NCBI RefSeq assembly: GCF_018729255.1
Contig: NZ_CP076061.1
Location: forward strand, 1,612,001 to 1,676,000
Reading direction: 5' to 3'
DNA from: Cupriavidus sp. EM10
GTDB taxonomy: Bacteria; Pseudomonadota; Gammaproteobacteria; Burkholderiales; Burkholderiaceae
Length of the DNA stretch: 64,000 nucleotides
Shown here: positions 16,494-25,035 of the stretch, piece by piece
Position numbering within the stretch: position 1 is the first letter of the stretch
Layout of the letters: each line of letters starts with the position of its first letter
Program-made: the position numbers and the translations under genes
The notes under the pieces: generated by a model
Databases searched by the model: none
Seen by the model: only the letters and a program-made list of their open reading frames with translations
Told to the model about the DNA's origin: nothing

Positions 16494-18737
16494 TCAGAAC
16501 GTCATGCCCACGTTGAACAGCACCGTGCGGCCCGATGCCGGAACCGCCCGAGTGGCGTTGAACGCCGACGCGTAGTTCAGGCTGTTGGTGAGGTTGTAGC
16601 CGTTGAGCGATGCCCGGAACTTGCCCTGCGTGTAGGCCAGCATGGCATCGAGCGAAAAGAGGTCTGGCACGCGGCCGGTGTTTTCCGAATTCGCCCAGTA
16701 GCCGGACGCATACCGCACCCCGCCGCCCAGCGTCAGCTTGCCGGGTAGCGGCACGAGCGTCTGCGGGATGTCATAGGCCGTCCACAGCGTGACGTTGTGG
16801 TGCGGCACGCCAGGCGCCACGTTGCCCACCAGCGCGGGCTTGGCGGCGGCCGTGACCTCGCCATCCAGGTAGGTATAGGCGAAGTTGGTGGACCAGTTCG
16901 GGGTGATCCGGCCGGTCAGGCCCATTTCGACGCCGCGGATGCGTCGGCCCTCGCCGCTCTCCGAAAAGCCGTTGGCGACTGCCCCGGTAACCGGGTCGAC
17001 CGTGTACGCATTCGACTTCCGCACCTGGAACAGTGCCCCGGTCAGGCCAAGGCGCTTGTCGAGGAAGTCGATCTTGGCGCCCACTTCCACGGTATCCGAG
17101 CGCTCCGGCTCGCTGGCGAAGCCCGCTCTTGGCACCTCGGTCTGCACGCCGCCCACGGCCAGCGCGATATCGGTGCCCACCGGCCGGTAGGAGCGCGAGA
17201 ACGTCGCATAGAACATGCTGTCGCCAGTCGGCTCCCAGATTGCGCTGATGGCCGGGCTCAGCTTCCTGGCATCCGCCGTGCCGCCCACCGCCGAGGCACT
17301 GGTCTCGTATTCGCTGCGGAAGTAGTCCCAGCGCAGGCTGCCGAACAGCGATACCTGGTCGGTCAGCCAGACGCGGTCGTTCAAGAACACGCCGACGTTG
17401 GTGGAATTGGCGTCGCGCGTGGCCACGTAGCGGACGCTGGCATTCGTGCTGGCGTCGAAGACCGGATTGACGATCGTCTGGTTGTTCAGGCGGCCGGTCC
17501 AGGTGCCGATGTCGCGGTGATCGCGCTGGTGGTTCATGTCCAGGGCGACCATGGCACGGTGGCGAAGGCTGCCGGTATGGAATTCGCCCTTGGCACTCAC
17601 CACGTTCTGCAGGCCCCAGCCACGCTGCATGTACGTCATGCCGCCCCGCGCGCCGTAGCGCAGCGGCGCATTGCCGCCGGCCAGCAGCTTCTGCAGCGTG
17701 GCCTGGTTGACGCCGGCAGGATTGGTGCCGGAAAAGTCGCGATCGTAGTAGCTGAAGCGGGTGTCGTTGTTCAGCGTGATGCCGTTGCCGAACGTCGTCT
17801 GGAAGAGGGACGTCAGCACGTGCGCATCGCTGGTGTCGCGGTCGGTGTTGCGCACGTAGGAAGTGGAGCGCGACAGGCCCGGGACGTCGTATTCCGTGAT
17901 GGGCCGGTACACGCCCTCGCTGCCCTGGGCCATCGGCACGCCGTAGTCCGGCGGCCCGCTGCGGTGCAGGTAGGCGTAGTTCAGGTGCCATTCGGTCGGG
18001 GTGCCCAGGCCCGTGCCAAAGTCGATGGCCAGGCCGCGCCGGTCGTCCTCCACGTGGTTGCGGTCCGGCACCTTGCCTTGCTGGAACATGCCGTTGACGC
18101 GCACGGCCGTGGTCTCGCCAAGCTGGTAGTTGCCGTCGACCATGGTGCGGTAGGTCGCGCCGGAGCCGAAATTCTGGTCGATGCGGGTACGCGTGCCCTT
18201 GCCGGCCCTCTTCGACGTCTGGTTGATCAGCCCGCCCTGGTTGCCCACGCCGAAGCTCTCGCCGGCGGGGCCCTTGATGACCTCCACGCTGTCCGTGTTG
18301 AAGATGTCGCGGCGGTACGCGCCAAAGTCGCGCAGGCCGTCGATGTAGATATCGCCCTTGGCCGACAGGCCGCGGATGCGGAACTGGTCGCCGTTCTGCC
18401 CACCATTGCCCTCGCCGGTGGAGATCGTGATGCCGGGCACGTTCTGCAGCGCCTGTTCCAGCGACGTCACCTGCTGCTGCTCCAGCATGTCGCGCGGGAT
18501 CACGAAGATGGTCTTGGGCGTTTCCTTGACGGTATCGGGCAGCCGCGCGATGCCGGTGGGCGACTGGTTGGTGTTCTCCAGGCCCTTGCCGGTCACGGTG
18601 ACCGATGGAAGCACCTTGGCGGGCTGCGTCTGGGCGTGGGCGGCCATGGGGAGCGCCGTCATCGTGAGGACGGTACCGGTGCTTGCCGCGCCGGACACCA
18701 GCACGCGGATCGAAGACGAAAGGATTTTCTGCTGCAC
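16494..18737 (-). CDS. TonB-dependent siderophore receptor (PiuA/Fiu type)
   Basis: A 747-residue outer-membrane receptor read from the GTG at 18737, with GGAG 7 bp upstream on the minus strand. A signal peptide ends around LPMAAHAQT. The plug domain begins near LPSVTVTGKG and has VPGITISTGEGN and QFRIRGLSAKGDIYIDGLR. The barrel ends in VLFNVGMTF, with the terminal Phe needed for BAM insertion. The family imports ferric catecholate-type siderophores using TonB energy. Pairing with piuC supports the Fiu/PiuA assignment. I see no convincing Fur box upstream, but a 16-bp palindrome lies at 18778-18793. Confidence 0.92.
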   Translation of the reverse strand: MQQKILSSSIRVLVSGAASTGTVLTMTALPMAAHAQTQPAKVLPSVTVTGKGLENTNQSPTGIARLPDTVKETPKTIFVIPRDMLEQQQVTSLEQALQNVPGITISTGEGNGGQNGDQFRIRGLSAKGDIYIDGLRDFGAYRRDIFNTDSVEVIKGPAGESFGVGNQGGLINQTSKRAGKGTRTRIDQNFGSGATYRTMVDGNYQLGETTAVRVNGMFQQGKVPDRNHVEDDRRGLAIDFGTGLGTPTEWHLNYAYLHRSGPPDYGVPMAQGSEGVYRPITEYDVPGLSRSTSYVRNTDRDTSDAHVLTSLFQTTFGNGITLNNDTRFSYYDRDFSGTNPAGVNQATLQKLLAGGNAPLRYGARGGMTYMQRGWGLQNVVSAKGEFHTGSLRHRAMVALDMNHQRDHRDIGTWTGRLNNQTIVNPVFDASTNASVRYVATRDANSTNVGVFLNDRVWLTDQVSLFGSLRWDYFRSEYETSASAVGGTADARKLSPAISAIWEPTGDSMFYATFSRSYRPVGTDIALAVGGVQTEVPRAGFASEPERSDTVEVGAKIDFLDKRLGLTGALFQVRKSNAYTVDPVTGAVANGFSESGEGRRIRGVEMGLTGRITPNWSTNFAYTYLDGEVTAAAKPALVGNVAPGVPHHNVTLWTAYDIPQTLVPLPGKLTLGGGVRYASGYWANSENTGRVPDLFSLDAMLAYTQGKFRASLNGYNLTNSLNYASAFNATRAVPASGRTVLFNVGMTF

Positions 18738-18777
18738 AACTGAACTCCAGCTTGGACGACAACAATCGGGATCGGGA

Positions 18778-18793
18778 CGGATGCGCGCATCCG
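18778..18793. promoter_or_regulatory. Perfect 16-bp palindrome upstream of the siderophore receptor
   Basis: CGGATGCGCGCATCCG is fully self-complementary and lies 41-56 bp upstream of the receptor start at 18737, a position suited to a repressor operator or a 5'-UTR hairpin. It does not resemble a Fur box. The remainder of the 18738-19113 gap holds no gene I can support. Confidence 0.4.
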
Positions 18794-19113
18794 TTGCGGC
18801 TGTCGGGCGACAGACGCGCGGGCGTGGTCGAAGGGGGCGGAGTAGGTGTGACGCGAAAGGCTTGCTGGTCGCTGGGGGCGATGGCTGGCTATGGGCGGGA
18901 CGGATGCCTTCAGGGCATCGACATGACCCGACCCGGCGCCTGTATTTCTTCAACAACGGGCGCCAACGTAAGCCATCCGGCCGGGGCCGGTCAATGAAAG
19001 TTCGGGCGGGAGGGAATATTTCGGAGAACTTCGAAAATCCCACAAAAGATGCCTGACTCGGAGGTTTCCGATCCGGTCGGATGGCGTGCCGGACAGGGCA
19101 GATATCAGACGTT

Positions 19114-20118
19114 TCAGAAGCTGGCCGCCAGGCCCAGCGATACCCCGGACACGTTGTTGCCGAACACGTAGCGCACCACCGCGCGCACGCGCGTGACAAA
19201 GACTTCGTGCGCCGAGGTGTCCAGTTCCAGCCCCATGCCAAGCGTGGTCAGGTAGTTGAATCCCAGCGCGCCCGCCTGCGCGCCCAGGTAATGGGAGTGC
19301 GACAGTTCGAGCACATAGCGCACGGGCCGGTCCATCGCGAAGTAGCCGGTGGGGGCGCGCCAGCGTGCGTACAGGTTGGCGGTCTGGGCGATGGCCGAGC
19401 CCTGCACCGCGTCCGACGATCCGCCGAAGCTCTTCAGGTGGATGTTGGTGTAGCGCAGTTCCAGGTCGATGTCGTGCTCGGGCCGGTAGTGTTCCCAGTC
19501 GATCATCACCGAGCCGCCCAGCCCGTAGGCGTTGAGCGTGCCGCCGTCCAGGAAGTTGATGGTGCGGTCGGTCTTGCGGTTCAGCAGGCCCTGCGCGAGT
19601 CGCAGGTCGCTGGACACATTGCCAAGCGAGGCATTGAAGATCGGGCGGAACACCAGTTCCTTGCTTTCCGTCAGCGGGAAATCCCAGCCGATGCCGACGG
19701 TGCCGGCCACGGTGTTCCAGCGCGTGGGCAATTCCCGCGATTCCGAGCCGTTCGTGGCCACGTACGTGGGGTCGTAGCGGCTGTAGGCGATCGATCCTTC
19801 CATGTAGATCGGCGTCGACTTGCTGAGCGTGAAGCCGCCACCCAGTTGCGACATGACGATGCCGGGGTTGGCGGTCTGCCCGTTGGTGATCGACAGGGAG
19901 CTCGATGCCAGGTCGGGCACCACGGAGAAGCTCATCAGCGTCAGCACCGCATTGGCCTGCCGCTGCACGCCGGGGCCGAAGACCACCCGGAGATCCGGCG
20001 GGGACTGCGCGTGTGCGGCGCCGCCGCACAGCAGTACGGCGGGCAGCACGGCAGGCAGCAGCGCGGCCAGGCGGCGTCGATGGACGAAACCGGAGCGTGG
20101 AAGCGTCAAGCGGCCCAT
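19114..20118 (-). CDS. Putative outer-membrane beta-barrel protein
   Basis: A 334-residue protein starting MGRLTLPRSGFVHRRR. A long basic N-region and a hydrophobic core (ALLPAVLPAVLLCGGAAHAQ) form a signal peptide cut after AHA. The mature part is rich in alternating aromatic/polar strands with Asp/Gly turns (for example YMEGSIAYSRYDP and VRYVLELSHSHYLG). It ends GVSLGLAASF with a terminal Phe, as in BAM-assembled barrels. Ligand and function are unknown. It is divergent from the DUF3300 gene; two copies of the TTGGnCC motif lie in the shared 232-bp gap, so it may belong to the stress regulon proposed here. Confidence 0.75.
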   Translation of the reverse strand: MGRLTLPRSGFVHRRRLAALLPAVLPAVLLCGGAAHAQSPPDLRVVFGPGVQRQANAVLTLMSFSVVPDLASSSLSITNGQTANPGIVMSQLGGGFTLSKSTPIYMEGSIAYSRYDPTYVATNGSESRELPTRWNTVAGTVGIGWDFPLTESKELVFRPIFNASLGNVSSDLRLAQGLLNRKTDRTINFLDGGTLNAYGLGGSVMIDWEHYRPEHDIDLELRYTNIHLKSFGGSSDAVQGSAIAQTANLYARWRAPTGYFAMDRPVRYVLELSHSHYLGAQAGALGFNYLTTLGMGLELDTSAHEVFVTRVRAVVRYVFGNNVSGVSLGLAASF

Positions 20119-20190
20119 AGGTCGGCCGGACGGGGCCGGCGGCGATCGGCAATGCTGCAGAGCGTACGCCAGCGCGGGGCGGCTTGCGAA

Positions 20191-20268
20191 TTGGACCAAA
20201 GCCGTATGGACACGCCGGCGCGGGCGCGTGGCGCGGCCTGCACCGAACCCTATTGGCCCAAGGTTCCA
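20191..20268. promoter_or_regulatory. Two TTGGnCC-type motif copies in a divergent promoter region
   Basis: TTGGACCAA at 20191-20199 and TTGGCCCAAGGTTCCA at 20253-20268. Both fit the half-site TTGGnCC followed by AA; the second also keeps a degenerate second half. They sit between the leftward outer-membrane gene (start 20118) and the rightward DUF3300 gene (start 20351). The same motif recurs at 24953, 25424 and 34145-34179. The regulator is unknown; the FixJ-type protein at 24282 is the nearest candidate. Confidence 0.5.
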
Positions 20269-20350
20269 TTGCGGCGCCTGTGGCGGCCATCTATATGTTG
20301 TGCTGACAGCCGGAGAAGGGGACGCCGGCATCATTTTGCGGAGGCACGCC

Positions 20351-21844
20351 ATGACGGGTGGCAGCGGGCAACCTATGCGGCATATGCGAGGCATCGGCCA
20401 CTGGATGCTTGCCTGCCTGATGGCCGCCGCCGGTGGCGCCTGGACGCAGCCGGCCCCGGCCCAGCAGCCTGCGGCGGCGCCATCGTCTGCGCAGGGCCAG
20501 CAGCCATCCGCCACGCAGCAAACCTTCAAGCGCGAGGAAATCGAGGCGCTGGTGGCGCCCATCGCGCTGTATCCCGATTCGGTGCTGTCGCAGGTGCTGA
20601 TGGCATCGACCTACCCGCTGGAAGTCGTGCAGGCGGCGCGCTGGCAGAAGGCCAATGCGAGCCTGAAGGGCGACGCGGCGGTGAAGGCCGTGCAGGACCA
20701 GCCGTGGGACGTCAGCGTGAAGTCGCTGGTGGCGTTTCCGCAGGTGCTGGAGCCGATGAACGACAAGCTCGACTGGACGCAGAAGCTTGGAGACGCCTTC
20801 CTGGCCCAGGAAAAGGACGTGCTGGCCGCCGTGCAGCGCCTGCGCAACAAGGCGCAGCAATCGGGCAACCTGAAGTCGAACGCGCAGCAGAACGTGTCGG
20901 TGCAGCCGGCCACGCAGAGCAGCGGGACGCAGCAGACCATCATCATCGAGCCCGCCAATCCGCAGGTGATCTACGTGCCGGCGTACAACCCGGCGACGGC
21001 CTACGGCAGCTGGGGCTATCCGAGCTATCCGCCGTACTACTGGCCGCCGTATCCGGCCTACTATCCAGGCGCCGCGCTGGCGACCGGGTTTGCCTGGGGC
21101 GTGGGCCTGGCGGCGGCCGGCGCAATCTTCGGCGGCTGCAACTGGGGCGGCGGTGACGTGAACATCAACGTGAACCGCGCCACCAACATCGACCGCAACT
21201 TCAATCGCAACAACGTGGAGGGCGGCAAGTGGAAGCATGACGCCAGCCATCGCAAGGGCGTGGCGTATCGCGATAGCGCCACGCGCGAGAAGTTTGGCAA
21301 CAACGTGGCAGGGGCGGACCGGCGCAACGACTTCCGGGGCCGCGAGGGTGACCGGGGCGGGGACCGCGCCGGAGATCGTGCGGGGGATCGCGGCGGTGAC
21401 CGTGCCGGGGACAGGGCAGGCGACCGCGGAGGTGACCGGGCTGGCGACCGGTCGGCGGACCGGGGCGGCAATCGTGGGGGCGACCGGGGCGGCGACCGCG
21501 CTGGCGACCGTGGCCAGGGTATCGGCGGCGACCGCGCCAGCACTGGCGACAGGCTGTCGACGGATCGCGGGGGCGGCGGTGATCGCGGCGGTGATCGCGG
21601 TGGTGCCGGCGCAAACCGCACCAGCTATGGCGGCGGCAATCGTGACAGCGCGTTCCAGGGGGTAGGCGGCAGCGGCGCGGCGTCGCAGCGCGACTTCGAC
21701 CGTGGGCGAGCCAGCGCGGGCGGTGGTGGCGGTGGCTTCCAGGGCGGCGGCGCCCGGGGTGGCGGCGGAGGCTTCCAGGGTGGTGGCGGCGGCCGGGGCG
21801 GTGGCGGATTCGGTGGCGGCGGCGGCCGTGGCGGCCGCCGGTAG
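20351..21844 (+). CDS. DUF3300 protein with long Gly-Asp-Arg-rich tail
   Basis: A 497-residue exported protein; GGAG at 20340-20343 supports the ATG at 20351. After a signal peptide (MLACLMAAAGGAWTQPAPA) comes the DUF3300 domain at about residues 60-230 (EEIEALVAPIALYPDSVLSQ, DPW-like QPWDVSVKSLVAFPQVL, QVIYVPAYNPATAYG). A proline/tyrosine-rich linker and a hydrophobic glycine segment follow. From about residue 330 the protein is low complexity: tandem GDR(G/A)GDR units, then glycine-rich runs to the end. DUF3300 has no established function. The basic-acidic repeats suggest an extended, possibly surface- or nucleic-acid-binding tail. TTGGnCC motifs lie upstream. Confidence 0.85.
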   Translation: MTGGSGQPMRHMRGIGHWMLACLMAAAGGAWTQPAPAQQPAAAPSSAQGQQPSATQQTFKREEIEALVAPIALYPDSVLSQVLMASTYPLEVVQAARWQKANASLKGDAAVKAVQDQPWDVSVKSLVAFPQVLEPMNDKLDWTQKLGDAFLAQEKDVLAAVQRLRNKAQQSGNLKSNAQQNVSVQPATQSSGTQQTIIIEPANPQVIYVPAYNPATAYGSWGYPSYPPYYWPPYPAYYPGAALATGFAWGVGLAAAGAIFGGCNWGGGDVNINVNRATNIDRNFNRNNVEGGKWKHDASHRKGVAYRDSATREKFGNNVAGADRRNDFRGREGDRGGDRAGDRAGDRGGDRAGDRAGDRGGDRAGDRSADRGGNRGGDRGGDRAGDRGQGIGGDRASTGDRLSTDRGGGGDRGGDRGGAGANRTSYGGGNRDSAFQGVGGSGAASQRDFDRGRASAGGGGGGFQGGGARGGGGGFQGGGGGRGGGGFGGGGGRGGRR

Positions 21845-21903
21845 CCGGCGATGGCGACGATGAAGGCGACGATGAAGGCGATGACAACGACGAGGTGCCA
21901 GGC

Positions 21904-22820
21904 ATGCGTGCATTGAAAGCAATCCTGCCGCTGTGGCTGGGGCTGGCGCTGATGTCGGCCGCGCAGGCCCAGAAGGCATTCGATACGCCCGAGGCCGCCA
22001 TGAACGCGTTCGGCGATGCGGTGGCCACCAGCAACGACACGGCCATGAACGCGTTGCTGGGTACGCAGGCGCGGCGGCTGATTCCGCCGGTGGGGCCGAG
22101 CAGCGCTATCGCTTCCTGTCGGCGTGGAGCCAGTCGCACCGCATCGTGGGCGGCGATGACGGCACAGCGCGCGTGGCGGTCGGCGACAACGGCTGGACGC
22201 TGCCGATCCCGCTGGTCAAGACCAACGGGCGTTGGCATTTCGATACCCGGGAAGGCATCAGCGAGATCCGGCTGCGGCGCATCGGTCGCAACGAACTGTC
22301 GACGATCCAGACCATGCTGGCCATCTACGACGCCCAGCACGACTACGCGCAGGGCAACCCCGAAGGCAATGGCATGGTGGTCTACGCGCGCAAGCTGGTC
22401 AGTTCGCCGGGCAAGAAGGACGGGCTCTACTGGCCGTCCCGCCAGGGCGAACCGGAAAGCCCGCTGGGGCCGGCGTTCATCGACGCCGTACAGAGCCATC
22501 GCAGCGCCACGGACGGCTACAACGGCTATCGCTACAAGCTGCTCAACGGGCAGGGGCCGACTGCACCGGGCGGCAAGTACACCTATCTGGTCGACGGCAA
22601 GCTGTTCGGCGGGTTTGCCGTGCTGGCGTGGCCCGCCCGCTACGGCGATACCGGCATCAAGAGCTTCATGGTCAGCCATGACGGCCAGGTCTACGAGCGC
22701 GACCTGGGCCGCGACACCGCCAAGCGCGCGGCGGCCATCGACACGTTCGATCCAGGCACGGCGTGGACCAGGGTGGCGCCGGAACTGCTGCAACCTTTGC
22801 CAGGTGCCAGCGCCGATTGA
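21904..22820 (+). CDS. DUF2950 protein, frame interrupted once
   Basis: Starts MRALKAILPLWLGLALMSAA with a signal peptide cut after AQA, then FDTPEAAMNAFGDAVAT. The frame breaks in the GGGG run at 22092-22095. With one G restored it reads ...RRLIPPVGAEQRYRFLSAW and continues to 22820, giving about 305 residues, the usual DUF2950 length. The C-terminal half has GYNGYRYKLLNGQGP and GFAVLAWPARYGDTGIKSFM, typical of the family. DUF2950 genes commonly follow DUF3300 genes, as here (59-bp gap), and the pair is thought to act in the periplasm, function unknown. The break is probably a sequencing error. Confidence 0.82.
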
Positions 22821-23225
22821 ACCGGTCGTCACGGGATGCTGGATATCGGCACGCTTCACAGGCGTGCCGGTTTCGTTTCCGGGGTACGGATACTAAGCAG
22901 GCTGGTTAATTCGGGCGATTGGATAGGGTGCGTGGGCACTATCCGCTACCTACAGGAAAACGGCGCAGCCGTCTGCTGACATTTTTTTCGCGCGTGTTTC
23001 ATCTTTGCGAAGGGCGGGAAGTAAGGTTTGCAATAAGCAGGGCACCGACCTACTTTGATATGGCACTAACAAATATTCAGAAAACGCAATAAGTATCAGT
23101 GTTATTTGGCGTGGGGTAGGTACGCCCAGGGACGCTTCATGGATCTGGCGCTGCGGCACGTAGCTGGCCGCAGCCCGCTGTAGGGCCTGCCGCCCTGGCT
23201 TGCTCCCCGCTTCGTCTGGGAGACC
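22821..23225. other. Gene-poor, locally A+T-rich gap
   Basis: About 400 bp between the DUF2950 gene and a small exported ORF. The stretch around 22975-23105 is much richer in A+T than the rest of the window, with runs such as ATTTTTTTCG and AACAAATATTCAG. I see no gene with family support on either strand, no terminator with a clean stem and T-run, and no TTGGnCC motif. It may hold promoters for the two-component genes that follow. Confidence 0.4.
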
Positions 23226-23366
23226 ATGATGATTCGACGGCTGTTCATGTGCCTGCCTTCATTGGCATTGGCGCCGGCTTCGTTTGCCTGTACGGCCAAT
23301 CCGGCCGGGGGCGACGCGGCCAGCCTGTCGCCGCGAGGCACCCGGATCAGCGGGTTCGACATCTGA
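23226..23366 (+). CDS. Possible small exported peptide upstream of the histidine kinase
   Basis: A 46-codon frame, MMIRRLFMCLPSLALAPASF followed by ACTANPAGG, ending FDI just before the kinase gene. It has a basic start, a hydrophobic core and a Cys at a plausible lipoprotein position, although SFAC is a poor lipobox. GGGAG at 23218-23222 precedes two ATGs, at 23226 and 23229; the second has better spacing. The stop is directly followed by an in-frame GTG of the kinase reading frame, suggesting coupling. No homologue is recognised, and it could be only a leader peptide. Confidence 0.35.
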   Translation: MMIRRLFMCLPSLALAPASFACTANPAGGDAASLSPRGTRISGFDI

Positions 23367-23378
23367 GTGCGCCCTGCC

Positions 23379-24275
23379 ATGAGATGGGTCACGATGTTGC
23401 TGATGGGCACGTCGGTCGCCGTGGCGGCGGGCGTGCTGCCCCGGCGCCGCACCGCGCCGCGCCGGCGCGACGACGCGCTGCGCGTGGTCGATACCAGCCC
23501 GCTGTCGGACATCGCCAGCCGCCCCGGCATGGTCGAGCTGGCGGGCTCTCTGGCGCATGAGCTGAACCAGCCGCTGACCGCCATCACCAGCAATGCCCAG
23601 GCCGCGCGCGAGTACCTGATGTCGGGCACGCCCGATCAATGCGAGATCCGCGACATCCTCGATGACATCGTCAGCGATGCGTCGCGCGCCAGCGACATCG
23701 TCAAGGGCGTGCGCGCGCTGATCCGGGGCGAGGCGCCTCACCTGGTGCCGTTCCAGATCGGGGACGTGACCGCGCGTGCGCTGGAACTGGTGCGCGACGA
23801 AGCCAGGGCTCGCGGCGTCGCCGTGGAAGCCGAGGCACATGAACCGCTGCCCCGGGTCGTCGGCGATCCGATGGAGATCCAGCTCGTGCTGCTGAACCTG
23901 CTGGTCAATGCGCTGGACGCAGTGCAGGCAGGAGCTTCGGATGGCATGCGGCGCGTGTCGGTCGGCGCGTCCGCGCAGGACGGCCGGCTCAGGCTGACCG
24001 TGCGCGACAACGGCTGCGGCGTGGCCGAAGGGGACCTGGACAAGATCTTTCGACCGTTCTTTTCGTCGAAGCCCAAGGGCATGGGGCTGGGCCTGTCGTT
24101 CAGCCGCGCGCTGATGGAACGCAATGGCGGCAGGCTGCGCGCCATCCGGAACAGCGACCAGGGCATGACGTTCGAATGCCTGCTGCGCACCGAAGACGCT
24201 GCCTCGGCGACGATGCATCCCCGCGTGCCAGCGGTCGTCACCGCACGGCTCAAGACCGCTTTTTCCCGGAGGTAG
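23379..24275 (+). CDS. Sensor histidine kinase of the FixL/PAS-less type
   Basis: A 298-residue kinase from the ATG at 23379; a GTG at 23367 is also in frame. One hydrophobic segment near the N-terminus (VTMLLMGTSVAVAAGVLP) may anchor it. The H-box is SLAHELNQPLTAITSNAQAA, as in FixL/DctB-type HPK4 kinases. N-box LNLLVNALDAV, G1 DNGCGV, F-box FRPFFSSK and G2 GMGLGLSFSR are all present. No PAS or extracellular sensor domain is visible, so the signal is unclear. It lies 6 bp before a FixJ-type response regulator gene, surely its partner. Confidence 0.9.
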   Translation: MRWVTMLLMGTSVAVAAGVLPRRRTAPRRRDDALRVVDTSPLSDIASRPGMVELAGSLAHELNQPLTAITSNAQAAREYLMSGTPDQCEIRDILDDIVSDASRASDIVKGVRALIRGEAPHLVPFQIGDVTARALELVRDEARARGVAVEAEAHEPLPRVVGDPMEIQLVLLNLLVNALDAVQAGASDGMRRVSVGASAQDGRLRLTVRDNGCGVAEGDLDKIFRPFFSSKPKGMGLGLSFSRALMERNGGRLRAIRNSDQGMTFECLLRTEDAASATMHPRVPAVVTARLKTAFSRR

Positions 24276-24281
24276 CAGGCC

Positions 24282-24905
24282 ATGCTCGCGACCAGGACCA
24301 CTCTCTACATCGTCGATGACGACGACAGCGTGCGGCGGGCGCTGGGCCGCGTGCTGGGCGCGCACGGCTATTTCACCGCAGGCTTTTCGTCCGCCACCCA
24401 GTTCCTGGAGGAGGCGGACCTGGACAGCGCGCCCGGCTGCATGCTGCTGGACCTGCAGTTGCCCGACATCAGCGGCATCGACCTGCAGCAGGCGCTGTGC
24501 AGCCGCATTCCGGTCATCATCCTCACCGGGCATGCCGACGTGGCCAGCGCGGTGCTGACGATGCAGGCCGGTGCCATCGACTTCCTGCAGAAGCCGGTAT
24601 CCGACGTGCACTTGCTGGCCGCGGTGAGCAAGGGCTGCGACTGTGCCACGCGCCAGTTCGCACAGGCCAGCGAGCTGCGCGACCTGAGGAAGAAGATCGA
24701 CCGCCTGACGCCGCGCGAGCGCGAAGTGCTGGCGTGGATCGTGACGGGCTTCCGCAACAAGCAGGTGGCCAACCGGCTGGGCACGGTGGAGAAGACCATC
24801 AAGGTGCATCGCGCCCACGTGATGCAGAAGCTGGAGGTGGATTCGCTGCCGGCGCTGGTCCGCATTGCCGACCGCATGGGCATGGTGGCCGATCCGGCCG
24901 CCTGA
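24282..24905 (+). CDS. FixJ-family response regulator
   Basis: A 207-residue two-domain regulator. The receiver domain has the acidic pocket in YIVDDDDSV, the phosphorylated Asp in MLLDLQLPDISG, Thr in ILTGHADV and Lys in FLQKPV. The C-terminal LuxR/FixJ-type helix-turn-helix is seen in LTPREREVLAWIVTGFRNKQ and VEKTIKVHRAHVMQKL. Phosphorylation by the adjacent kinase should allow dimerisation and DNA binding. It is the only DNA-binding regulator within the 20-34 kb block and thus the best candidate to recognise the TTGGnCC palindromes there, one of which lies 48 bp past its own stop. That link is inference. Confidence 0.92.
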   Translation: MLATRTTLYIVDDDDSVRRALGRVLGAHGYFTAGFSSATQFLEEADLDSAPGCMLLDLQLPDISGIDLQQALCSRIPVIILTGHADVASAVLTMQAGAIDFLQKPVSDVHLLAAVSKGCDCATRQFAQASELRDLRKKIDRLTPREREVLAWIVTGFRNKQVANRLGTVEKTIKVHRAHVMQKLEVDSLPALVRIADRMGMVADPAA

Positions 24906-24952
24906 ACGGCGCCGGTTGTGCTTCGCGGTTCCGTGGATCCGCCGCTTCACCG

Positions 24953-24968
24953 GTGGACCATGGGCCAA
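24953..24968. promoter_or_regulatory. TTGGnCC-type palindrome upstream of the receiver gene
   Basis: GTGGACC-AT-GGGCCAA matches the pattern TTGGnCC-(2 bp)-GGnCCAA with one half-site mismatch. It lies in the 130-bp gap between the FixJ-type regulator gene and the stand-alone receiver gene and about 68-83 bp before the latter. It is one of at least five similar sites between 20.2 and 34.2 kb. Confidence 0.5.
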
Positions 24969-25035
24969 TATCGCCCGCCGCACGAGTCTCGTAGCCTAGG
25001 CATAACGTGCTTACGATCGGCTGCGCAACGTGCAA

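Noticed and set aside
22950..23159. Leftward 69-codon frame in the A+T-rich gap
   Set aside because: No ribosome site, no recognisable family text and no signal or membrane segment; composition alone explains the open frame.
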